Assembly (NCBI GenBank): GCA_014607495.2
Contig: CP053162.1
Span: forward strand, 3,046,469 to 3,110,468
Reading direction: 5' to 3'
Origin: Carposina sasakii
Taxonomy: Eukaryota; Arthropoda; Insecta; Lepidoptera; Carposinidae
DNA length: 64,000 nucleotides
This document shows, one piece after another, positions 13,201 to 25,200 of this stretch (positions are counted from its first letter, which is position 1; every line of letters starts with the position of its first letter). The translations under genes were made by a program, and so were the position numbers. The notes beneath the pieces are model-generated. The model ran no database searches and was not told the DNA's origin. It was given only the letters and a program-made list of their open reading frames with translations.

Positions 13201-16200
13201 TCCTGTACATAAAGCCCCTGTCTGTACCCGTGGGGTGCTTAACCTAAGTAAACAGCGAACCTACCTATACAGAGTATTAAATTTTGTCCCCCGCACAAAA
13301 AGTATTGTATTTTCGTTGAAATAGAATACGTTAGATATCAAAGCCGCGTGGTGCCGGCAGAGTAGAGTTTGTACCACGCCTGCCTACCCTGCCTACCATG
13401 GGTATCGTACGATTAAGGGTTTCCGGGAGGGCAGCAGCGCCTCTCATGCTGACAACATAGTCCAAAAATCAGACTGCGGTCACCAACCCGCCTGCCCAGC
13501 GTGGTGACTATGGGCAAAAGCCCCCTATGGCAGTAGCCTTGTTGCGTAGTCCAGGAGTGGACTGCAATAGGCTGAAGGAAGGAATAAGATATCAAAAGGT
13601 ACCTGTGCTGATGCGGGGTTTATTAGAATACATCAGCTACATCTCCTTCCGTGCATGTCGAATGAGTCGACTAAGGAGCTCGGGCATTACCTAAGGCGAT
13701 AAACTAGCAACTTGTTACTAATTATTGACATCTATCCCCACTATGGTAACCGTCGCTGTGTGATCCTGCAGTTTGACCACCCTATTTTCGGACAACACCC
13801 GTAGTATGCATCAGAAAGCAAACCATCATTACGTCATATTTTAAGCTAGCTTAATCAGAGATTATTCTCTAGTGGATCATGGTATTAACTTAATCTAAAA
13901 GGCGACCGCTGTAAAAATGTGTAGTAGCGTATATTTTGTGTACAAAACTAACCAGTTTACCTTTCAAGGAGAGTGTAGTGTCTCTTGACATCTAACGAAG
14001 CGTTGACCTAAACACAACACCCCATCGACGGGTTGCAACGTGAGTTTACTTTGGCTACATATTGAAACACTAGCAAACGCCTGCTCTTGTGCTATACATG
14101 GTGTAATAAAAGGGGTATGTTTAAGCGAAAAGCTATGTAAATAGCCCACTAAAATGAACCTACCCACAAAATGTCAGACTTGAAATCACATGTTTATTTT
14201 ATTCCGGTAGTATGAAGAATTCCTAAACAACTCGGGAATGTTCATACAATCTAGAAAAATAATCATGTGATTTCGATCCTCAAATTTTGGAAATAGGTTC
14301 TCTATAGTGGGCTATTTATATATAGCTTTTCGCTTAACATACCCTTTCTGTTACACTCTGTATATAAACATATTATTTCGTGTTTTGTTACAGAAATTCT
14401 AATAATCGTATAGTTCATAAGATTTACTTTAATTAATTACAAGAAAATTTATTAATTTGAATATCTTTTAGGTGTATCAAACCCCCAAGCTCAGACATTA
14501 CTTCAGGCTAGATTGTATGTATCACATTTCCCGTTACCTTTCATTTAACGCTCACAAAGACCAAAAAATGCTTAAAGTTAGTAAAGATATTAATCAAAAA
14601 CCAAAAAAAAAATTGAAATTATAACATTTACTAGAAATAAGCTGAACTATGTAAATATGTACTGTGTATTAATAAAGGCACCCTTGAACGAAAGAACGAA
14701 ATATCTGACTATTTGGAAATAATGGGCCTAGTAACAAAAAAAATATACATTCACATTGCCTACTCATAACATCCTAAATATCTAATCACATAATTCCTTC
14801 TTCAGGAGCACTAGATGAGGCGATGATGCAAGCTCTAGAACACGACAGGATAGATTTCGTCAAACTGCTCCTCGAAAATGGTGTATCCATGCGAAAGTTC
14901 CTAACTATACCCCGGTTGGAAGAGCTTTACAACACTAAGAGCGGGCCCAGTAACACTTTGCGATACATCCTGCGGGACGTGCGGCCCCACCTGCCTAGGG
15001 GATACGTGTATACCCTCCACGATATTGGACTGGTTATCAACAAGCTTATGGGAGGCGCTTATAGGTGAGTGCTTAGATTTTACGATGTACTTGTTTGTAG
15101 GTGTCTAGTGTAAGCAGGTGTTAAGTTCGTAAAGTAAGGATTAAATTACTACTGTCAAACTACGCAGCATAGTATGAAATTGCGGAATATAAAATTCCGT
15201 TACAGCACCTCTTTGATCCACTATGCTTAAGCTTGATCAGGGCACATGTTAATACTTATCGAGAAAGTAAAGTAACTTTTTTATAGTTTTATAGTACACG
15301 TAGGTAAGAATAGAGATTACACCCACATAGATTGTACAAAGGAACTTTATACTACATCCCCTAAAAGATAAAATATCAAAAGACACCCTATTCCGTACAC
15401 TTTCTTTGAACATTTAACGAAGGAATTTTTCGTGAGCGAATTTTCAAGGTAAGTATGTAAAATTTCTGCTGACAACACGTCTTATCGAGAAATGTGGGAT
15501 TTCAGCTACAGACTTTTATCAATAAATCGTTTCTAGATTTTGAAGAAATGTCTGGAATTTAGATTTGAAAAAGTGGATTTGATAGGTATTATTAAATCAG
15601 TGACCTTCATTATAGGTACATTGTCTAGCTTTTACGTATAGCTTCAGATTCCGTACTGTATTTCGATTTATTATGACCTTAGATGACTATTTAAAAGTTA
15701 TTTAAAAGGTGGTGGCGGCATGGTTGCATTTATTTTACAACCTCTAAAGTTTGTTGACGGTTCAACTAAGAAGCTAAAGTCTAAGCTCCAGGAAAAATAT
15801 TGAGTTGAAGGCAGAGCAGCTATTACTTGCTGTGCTTGTAATTTATTGTTTGAGTATGAATGAGTTAGGTTATTACCACAATGGCAATAATTTTCTTTAG
15901 AACTATGGAGAAACATGTCTAAAACTTTTCCTACCTATAGTGAATTATAAAATTACACAGATGCTACTACACCCGTCGCAAGTTTCGGCCGATCTACGCG
16001 AAGGTGATGAACAAGAGTGTAAACGTGCACCGTAACAGTGCGTCGTTCACCCGCCACCAGGCCGGAGGGCTGTCGCTCATCACCGGGTTTATGCCGGTCA
16101 CCACAGAGATGGCGTTGTTTGACTACCCGTTTAATGAGCTATTGGTAAGTGATCGTCAATAGCAGCGTAAGAGGTTGGTGCAAAAAAAGCAAAAGCCTTG

Positions 16201-19200
16201 CCTTTGCGACACCGTATTTTCGTAAGGATTTGACTTGCAGCCGGGGAGGCTAGTAGAAATCTTGCTCAGGACGCCGATAATTCTAATACTAGCACTGCTG
16301 GTCATGAATATAAGTATTATGTACATATTTATAAATAAAAGATTGCTGCAGCTTTAGAGAGCGATCTGATCTAAATAATAAACTTAACAAATCCTCATTA
16401 GAATCAAACCTCTTTTGGATGGAATGACGGTGATCGCCAAGCGTGTGGCGGCCAAGTGATTAACGCTTATATTCTTATTGGTAACGAGTTGGTAACTTTC
16501 TCCTATCTCTTCATTATTTGACAATAATAATGTCCTTATTAATATAGGAGACTGACATTTCATCACAAAAAGGGGAGCTCGCACCTCCTGTGTAATATAA
16601 TTGCAATACTACGTTGCAATAGCTTGATGACCTATGGAATATTATCATTCACTATGGGTGCGCCCACCACCGAGCCCTACATCCTCCACTGACCCTTGGA
16701 TCTGATAACTCATATTATCATGAAAATACATCTCATAATAATAATGCAATTACGAAAATACTCGGTCAGTAGACGTTATCAATAATATCAAAAAATCAAA
16801 AATCGTTTATTTGCAAAACCATTCATATATCATATAATAATATCACATTCGGATTAAAATTGGAGTAGCTTTTTGTTGTTTCTGACCTATTTAATAATTT
16901 TTATTTGAAACAAACTGCTCCGCAGAATTATTTCTATTTTGAAAACAAGATGTCGCTCTGCTTTGCCTATCTCGGCGTGTCGCTTCTACTTTAAGAGCTG
17001 AAGGTTGTGTCACTGTGCATCATCACAACATTTCCTTCACCAGATGTGGGCAGTACTAACCAAGCGGCACCAAATGGCTTTACTCATGTGGACACATGGT
17101 GAAGAGGCTCTAGCCAAGTCTCTCGTAGCCTGCAAGCTATACAAGGCCATGGCTCATGAGGCAGCTGAGGATGATATGGAGACTGAGGTCTATGAGGAAC
17201 TAAGGCACTATGGCAAGGAGTTTGAGACCAAAGGTATGGTTTTTTTGATTGGTAATAAGGTTTAGGTTCTCTTTCTTTCCTATTAAAATTTTGTGAGGTA
17301 TACCCAAATACTTTCGATTCATTCTTAGCGATTGCGAATACATTATTATTAAATCATACTTAAAGTAGTAAAAAACTAAACGTGGTATGATATGGATAAG
17401 CTCACATAAAATGTTGAATATCACAATAAACCTGAGTGAACACGTACGAGTCGTAGGAGTTTTATCTCGATCATAACATTTTCAACGTTAATGCTGGAAA
17501 ATTATCCAAAATTGAGAAGCTTTAAATCGAATATCGTCTAAAATACTTTAACTTTCAGCTGGAGGTATGAAATAGTAAAGGTTTCATTAAATCTTTTCTT
17601 AAATTAGGTAGTTAAATTCCATATCAAACACATTTTAAGAACTTATTGGATTTTTTAATGCAGTGCAGGAAATATATTCTGAATGAGATAGATGCAACTA
17701 ATTATGTCATGATCGATAAATTTGATACAATTCCCACACAGCTCTGGAGCTATTAGACTACTGCTATCGCCAAGACGATGATCAGGCCCAACAGCTTCTA
17801 ACCTGTGAGCTGCAGAACTGGTCAGGTCAAACGTGCTTAAGCCTTGCGGTGGCAGCCAACCACCGCGCCCTTCTAGCCCATCCCTGCTCCCAAATAATTC
17901 TAGCCGACCTGTGGATGGGTGGACTTAGGACCAGGAAAAAACACCAATTTAAAGGTGAATATGACCTTCATGTTGTCTTTTAACTAGATCTTCTATTATT
18001 CGTCTTATTAACGCACAGACTTTTATGTGTCCCCTAGCAAACTGCTTTGTTTAATTTTTTACCCATTAAGTTTAGTTTAGTTTTGCCAGTGGACACGCTT
18101 TAGCACGAGTAGAATCAGTGTTAGAAAATAACTTTTGTAACTCATTTAATTAAATATCGTAACGGAATTACGATAGCTCGATGTCTGTGTGTCAATGAGG
18201 AGCTTTTTAAGTTTTCTTTTAGTATTTGCATGAATTTCTAGAGCGCGGAGTGTACATTTTTGTTTGGCATTTTCAAACATGGCTCTATTAGAAATGTCTC
18301 CTCTCTTATGTTCAAGCCAGTATATACCTTTAGGTTATAAAAAAAATATCTTTCTTTCTAAAAATTTGCAAATGTCTTTACTTTTAGATACACTACTTTA
18401 TTCAAAAAAACTATTTGTGTATAATCATCACAAACAAATATACTCGTAGATTTCAAACGTACACTTAGCGCCTCTTCATCTATCCTCTCGTAAACGTAGC
18501 ATCATCACGACACCTAGTCGTCGTCGATGCGTAGCATGAATCGCTTTGTAAGTGACATAGTTAGATCTCCCGCGTTTTTGCCACATGGGCTATGTCGTAA
18601 TATGTCTGAAGGTGATTCTGAGTCTGCTGTGTCCGCTCTACATTGTGCAACTGGAGTTCAAATCAAAGGAGGAACTCCAGCTGATGCCGCAGACTGAGGA
18701 AGAGCATCTCGAGAACGAAAGCATAGAGGATGACCGAAGTACTAAGGATCCAAACGACGCCGAGGTACAGTATTATTGTCTAGTTGCTTATGCTTTAAGG
18801 TTTTGGGTTCCAGCTTTGTATCTATAATATTTACAAATGTGAATACACCATGACTAACTGTGATTGTGGGTTTCGTATATACAAGCATTTTGGTTATGGG
18901 TTTATTAACTTGTATATAAATATTATAACTTAACAAGATATGAAAAAGCCTTAAGTTATGTATTTCTAGAATGCTATTCAAATAAAAGAAATTGTAAAAG
19001 CTGTTTTAAAGGGTGTAAAACTATACATATTAACAATAATGGTGACATGTCTAACCATGTAGGTGGGGCTCGTGAAAAGGCGCACGCTTTCTATCAAGAA
19101 GATAATCCCACCTGGACAGCAGAATAAGCCCCCTAAGGTAGTTTGTGGTGATACGAACACATGGTGTCCAGTAGATTGTAGGTTGTTCACTATAGATAAA

Positions 19201-22200
19201 TGTCCGGTTTTCTGCAAACCGAATATATAACGTTTTGATGTCGCAGAGACTACACTGTAAACACCTCGTATAAACCTTTAGTTTTGATTTCACCATGTAT
19301 GTATACCTTATGTACCCAACTACATAGCATAGTTGTGGTACAATTCAGAATTGTCCTGCGGCGATGTTGCAATGCACATTTTAAAATAGGCTCTGCTTAA
19401 AATTCATGTTTATACACATGCCTACTTAATGAGATCGAAATGCAATTCTCTCTGATTGCGGTCTACATAATACAATATTTGATATTTTTTTATTAAAATG
19501 CCTTTCATGTTGTTCGTTGATTTTGCAAATATTTCGAAATTGGCTGCTAACTTTTTTCTTAACTGTTATATTTTTAAATGTCATATAAAGCAAAAAGCAA
19601 ACTTTTGCCACAATTTGTTTAATGTCCTCACTGCAAATTATATCTCGTTGTAAACGCAAGACGTATACAGAAACACATAAACAGATACACAACTGCACAG
19701 TAGATAATAAAAATCGTGTTTAGTGTAAAGTAGATTTTATAATAAGTATATTGGAATCTTATTGTGATATCCAAAATGCGTCATAATATTAAATAAATTA
19801 AACTATTTATTACACCAAACCACTATACCGTAATCGGTTTTGTAACTACCTACATAAACTTTTAATGCAAGCTTGTTTCCATCGTGTGAGTGACTTCGCT
19901 ATGAAAGTGTACGCATCTTCGCAGTGAAGATCTACAATTAGCTTCCACGATGGACACAATCCTTCATACTAATCCCCCAGAAGTCCGAATAACCTTTACA
20001 TCTTTCGATCTTCGAACCATCAACAGAAACAGTTACGCAATTGTGTTCGTATTACCCCCAATGCAACCTCGAAGCAAATCTTTGACAATTTTTCGTTAAA
20101 ATAGGACTCTTCCCACATTAATGTGCCTTTGGGGCCATTGTTCGACTCTTTAGGGCTCTCGGGCCTGGCTTTATATGCCCGGCTTTTCCGTTTATGTGTC
20201 ACCTTGGATTTAGAATTCGCTGACTCAAAGCTTTTGCAGGAATTATTTTGATGGTTGGACGAACTTTGTGAAACGTTTTATATTCTATCTTCAAAGTTAA
20301 CGGTTCATTTATATTAATTAAAATTATACCCACTTAAGTAGATACTAATTTTAGCTCAAAGGTAAAATCATAAAGAAAAATTATTGGATTCTTTTAAATT
20401 CTCATCCATTATACCAACAAGATAAGCCTCTTTAGCGCTTAATGTTCACAAAAAGGTTTTTAATAAACACAAATTCAAGATGAAGCATAAACTGGTGAAA
20501 TTCTTCGATTGTTCAGTCGTACGGAATGGTATTTCAACTCTGCAGTTTTTCCTGATGCTACGCTTGTATACATGTATACCGTCTTATGTATTCCTTCTTT
20601 CGTTATCTTAATATTGAACACAGATTCTATCATATTTTCGATTGTGTGCGTGTTTTAAAATGATGTCCGCTGCTCTGTGATGTTGGCTTGCGACTATCTT
20701 ACGTTTTGGGCTGGCTATATATGCTTCTATGATAAATCTTTTTTACAATACTTATTTTATTGTCTACTAATAATTATTATGATTCCTTAAAATTATTACT
20801 AACGGTGCGTAAGTTGAGCTCCTTTAAAAAATCTTCAGAGATTTTACCATAACACTGTTGCAATGATCCAACATGGATTTTTGATATTTAACTGTTTTAT
20901 CTTTTGATTTGTTATTTAAAACTTTCCTATACCTAAAGCATATATTTATAAATTTTTTTAAGCGAATAAAATTCCTTGTAAAACTCGCAATTTGTTTAGA
21001 CAGGGAAAACATATATTGTTAGGTATATTAAAGGCTAAACCTACCAGATTTATATGCCATTGCAAATTAAAATAGGCCAGTGACAAAAGAGAGCTCAAAT
21101 TACATATCAATAACTGTAACTAACTCACAAACTATTCTAAGCAACATAAATCACTTAAATCCCGCTGTAGACCCAATCAGCTAGCAATATGTCTCTCTAC
21201 GAAGTAACTCTTCTTTGTAACATTATTTTCCGTCATCTCGTTATTCTCATGTCCCTCTTCCTCTATAACCATCAAGCAGGCGTTGATTGGCTCAGGGGAA
21301 TGCGACGACTTAACAAGGTCGATATAATTTACAGACTTATGGCACAAGTTGGTATCTTCAATAGGATGGGAGCCTATTGTCCACTACTGGACGTGGAGCT
21401 GCCTGAGTATCACGCGCCTGAAGACAAGAGGATGAGGCCTTTGAGACTGAGGAAAAAGATCTATGAATTCTTTCGGCGGCTCCATCATTACCAGAGTTTC
21501 CTTTATATTCGGTGAGTGGTAGATTAAGATATTGATTTAAAACACATTTGCTTGATTTTTTATTAAAGTAATAATATGGCGAGTTGGCTTCGGTTTAAAG
21601 TCCAGGGGCACCCCTCCACCCTAGCCGCTCACCAAATGTTGCCCCCTTTATGTACGCTCCGTAGCGTGACGGCCGCTTTCAGGGGGCCCATGAAATGAGT
21701 GGCGAGTCAAAAAACAATTATGAGACTTGGTTGTACATGGCAGGCGTCCGTTAGTCTCCTTCAATAGCCCAGTTATATTTGAGGATTGCCCATCGACCTT
21801 TCTCCATCGCCATCATCAGATCTGCACTCCAATAGTGATAAATGCACATGGCGGGGACCAACGCTGGATCTTATTGTGCGGTCGGTGATGGTATCCGCCA
21901 TGTGTATCCACACCATATTAAAGTTCTCTAAAAAGGGCCTCTACATCTTGGCCAAATCGGCCCGATGCACGCCTCATCAAATGACCGGGACTTCTGAGGT
22001 AGTCCCGAGAATTTAAACAGAGATACAATAATAATAATAAATTTTATTTGAAATCAAGTATTTACAATTCATAACCTTATCTAATATTTAACAGAAGTTG
22101 GTATTTGTAAAAGAAAAACACTTTGCCATAATACAAGGAGAGCTGAGTTTATAGCGGTCCCCACGCTAGGTCAGGCCTGTATCGTGGGGGCCAGAAAAGA

Positions 22201-25200
22201 ATTACAGTGGAGAGTTAAAATGTTAGGTGTACTCTGATTGTTAAATTAGTGGAAGACCTACCAATACCATTGCTAAAACAGTAATAAGAAGCTCAACTTA
22301 CATATCAATATGTATATTTTTAACTATTTATTTATCTATAATAATTTTACATATTCTAAGCTAATATGTAGGTATTAACATTTTTAATATTTTGATTGAG
22401 CAATACATTGGTTTTAGACGGTAATAGAACTAACATGTCTCTGATGATGCTACGAAGTCGATTAAAATTTTAATTGGTTTTCGGATTAGCAGCTATGTAT
22501 TTATGGTTGCATGCTAGGTGCTTGGATCTGGCTTCTCGTTGCGACTGTAGTGTCTTTTGTTCGTGATCATGAGTCGGCAGATCCGAGGGTCAGCGGAGGG
22601 TATAGGGCCCGATGGTGGGCGATCCCTCAATAGAGATTTGAACTTCCGAATAGTGACGCCTGATACAATTCAAAATTCAAATACATTTGAAAAGAAATAG
22701 TCGATTTAAATTACGCAAAACATTAATTTATAACGCACGCATTAAAACAATTACATTGTTTACATCGACGTAGATATTTCTAGTCTAGGGGACAATTAGT
22801 GATATAGGTACCTAGCTACTATTTATCCTATTTTGTCCTATTTCAGGCGACTATTATCAACAAGTCAGGCTTCATTTATTATTGACGATATTTCCGAGGT
22901 TATCAAATAGCGTTTCGTGTTTATTGACATGCCACTCGTTAAATATAGAAATGTATTATAATATTATCTACCTACCTGTCCATTAGGCTAGGTGATGTCG
23001 CTCTACCTATTTAAAAATTTAAAAAGGTTTATTAAGTATATTATTAAAGTCATTACCACCTATACACAATACAATTTGACTAGATGCGCAGTTGAATTGT
23101 ATCGTCTAGATGAAAAAAACTATGTTAAAGGCACCGTTTTAAATATAAAATAAAAATTATCAACAAAAATCAGACACGAATGTAGATATCAAAATAAAAC
23201 CAGAGAATAAATAATAGATAGTTGGTAAAACTAGACAGATACTTAACGCCGGGATGATCATCGCTTTCCAATTTTTGCTTGGTCATAAAGTGGTCCATGG
23301 AAGGATCTCGAGCGTTATGTCCATTACCGCCAGAGGTACTGCCCCCTAATTCTGCTAAATATTCCAACTGACGCGCAGATAAAACGGAAACGTTGTAAAA
23401 TTTGTGATAAGTCGGTGCAAAGCAAATACTCATTTTGTTTTACGCTGATTAGCAATATTTAACGCAGCAGTAATCAAAGTTAAAAAATATCTGCAGCGTG
23501 CTAAAATGTGTCTAATTACTTCATCATAGTTAGTTGTTACGCTTTTGCAACGATTCCCTTTTGACTGCCTTTCAGCTGAAAAAAATACCAGAATTTACGG
23601 CTCATAATGGATGTAATGGACGAGATTTTTCCATTAAATTTAAACAGCCGTGCCATTCTATAGTTCTACGCCATTGCTATCATGAAAGATCATGGAAAGT
23701 CATAAAATATGATTGATTATGGTGCAGTATCATGTGTTTGTTGCCGCGTGGTACCGGCAGAGTAGAGTTTGTACCATCCCATGCCTGCCCGTGGGTATCG
23801 TACAAGGAAATTAAGGGTGTCCGGGAGGTGACCTACGTCCAACAGTGGACTGCAATAGGCTGAAGAAGAAGATCATGTGTTTTTTGGCCAAAACATCACA
23901 TATAGATACCACCAACTTCCAGATTATACTAACATACAGGGTGTAGGTGACAGCCAGGTAAATACTAAAAAGCTGAACTACCTACCATTGTGTTGAGTTA
24001 TACGACAGTGTTATTACTCGCAGGAAATTTATTTTTGATTTGATTATCAGTAATCTCTGCTCTCCGCGCCAATTGTATCGGGTGATCCTGTGACTAATTA
24101 AATTGGCTTATTGGTTATTGTGTTAAATGTGTCAACATTGCTGTTTTTTTATCACTAGTATCAGTTATTTGAGCTTTTTTGAAGACAACTTTTTTTAAAT
24201 GATCTTTTGGTTAAAATTTTATTATTAAGTCATTATCTAAGGCCTAATTAAACGAACTAAACTATTTTTTCCTGAAAATATGAAAAGAAATCGGAAAATT
24301 TTGGAAATTTTCTGCGAAAACTAAGTGTTTTCCAGGTCCAGTCATAGTATCAATATTTGCCTGGCTGTCACAAACACCCTGTATACACACGGCTGTGTTC
24401 CCATAGGGGCAGTCAGCATTGCAGGATCTCAAAGGATCACGTTTTGAATACCTTGGTCAGATGTTAAAGATTATACGACAATATTTCTAAGATTATAATA
24501 TAAGGACCAAAACTTTGCTCACAATTCAACATTTTATGTCTATAGGAATGCATTGGTAATAATTAAAAACATTTTATTCCGTGATCAATGAAACCGGTAA
24601 TTAATAGTTGCAATTAAAACCTCGCCTGGGGCAACGCGTTCTATCAACCCTCAACGGTTATAATTGTCAGGGTATGGGCAACTAAAGAGAAATCTTTTTG
24701 TTATAACACTGCCAGTTATTATAAAAGAAGCCTATGGACATTCATCTGATCCATCCATCCTTCCACGAATTTCCCGCTGTACCTGAATATATTTTGTACC
24801 TATATTTTTTTTTTAAAAATTGTTAACTTATGTTGTTTGTATACCTATACAATAGAATAAGAATAATATTATGTATTCAAAGCTTCAAGATCTTTTATAA
24901 AGCAGAATTCACTCTAGCAGCCATTACCCGTAGCCCGGGGATTATTTGCACCCCCTGCCACATTATGTCCCGGGCCGCTGCCGTAGTCCGGGGTAGTATG
25001 GCGGCCGGGAACTGGGGCCTTTTTTTAGTTGCCGTCATTGGGGGGTTTTTGCCCATAGTCACCACGCTGGGTTGGTGACCGCAATGTGCTTTTCGGACTA
25101 TGTTGTCTACACGGGAGGTGCTGCCCACCTACTGGAAACCCTTAATCGCCTTGTACGATACCCACGGGCAGGCATGGGGTGGTACAAACTCTACTCTGCC

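Larger units (their letters stand above)
7265..14805. other. 7.5-kb Trpm intron filled with repeats
   Basis: No Trpm exon is recognisable here, and the flanking exons join directly in phase. The intron carries an RTE LINE tail, a tRNA-headed SINE, SINE-like repeats, a long hairpin, a degenerate motif array and an inverted-repeat element, each listed separately. The rest is AT-rich without a call. Confidence 0.7.

Noticed and set aside
24895..25128. Open frames on both strands around 24.9-25.1 kb as a gene
   Set aside because: They fall in a dispersed GC-rich repeat also present at 13343 and 61446.
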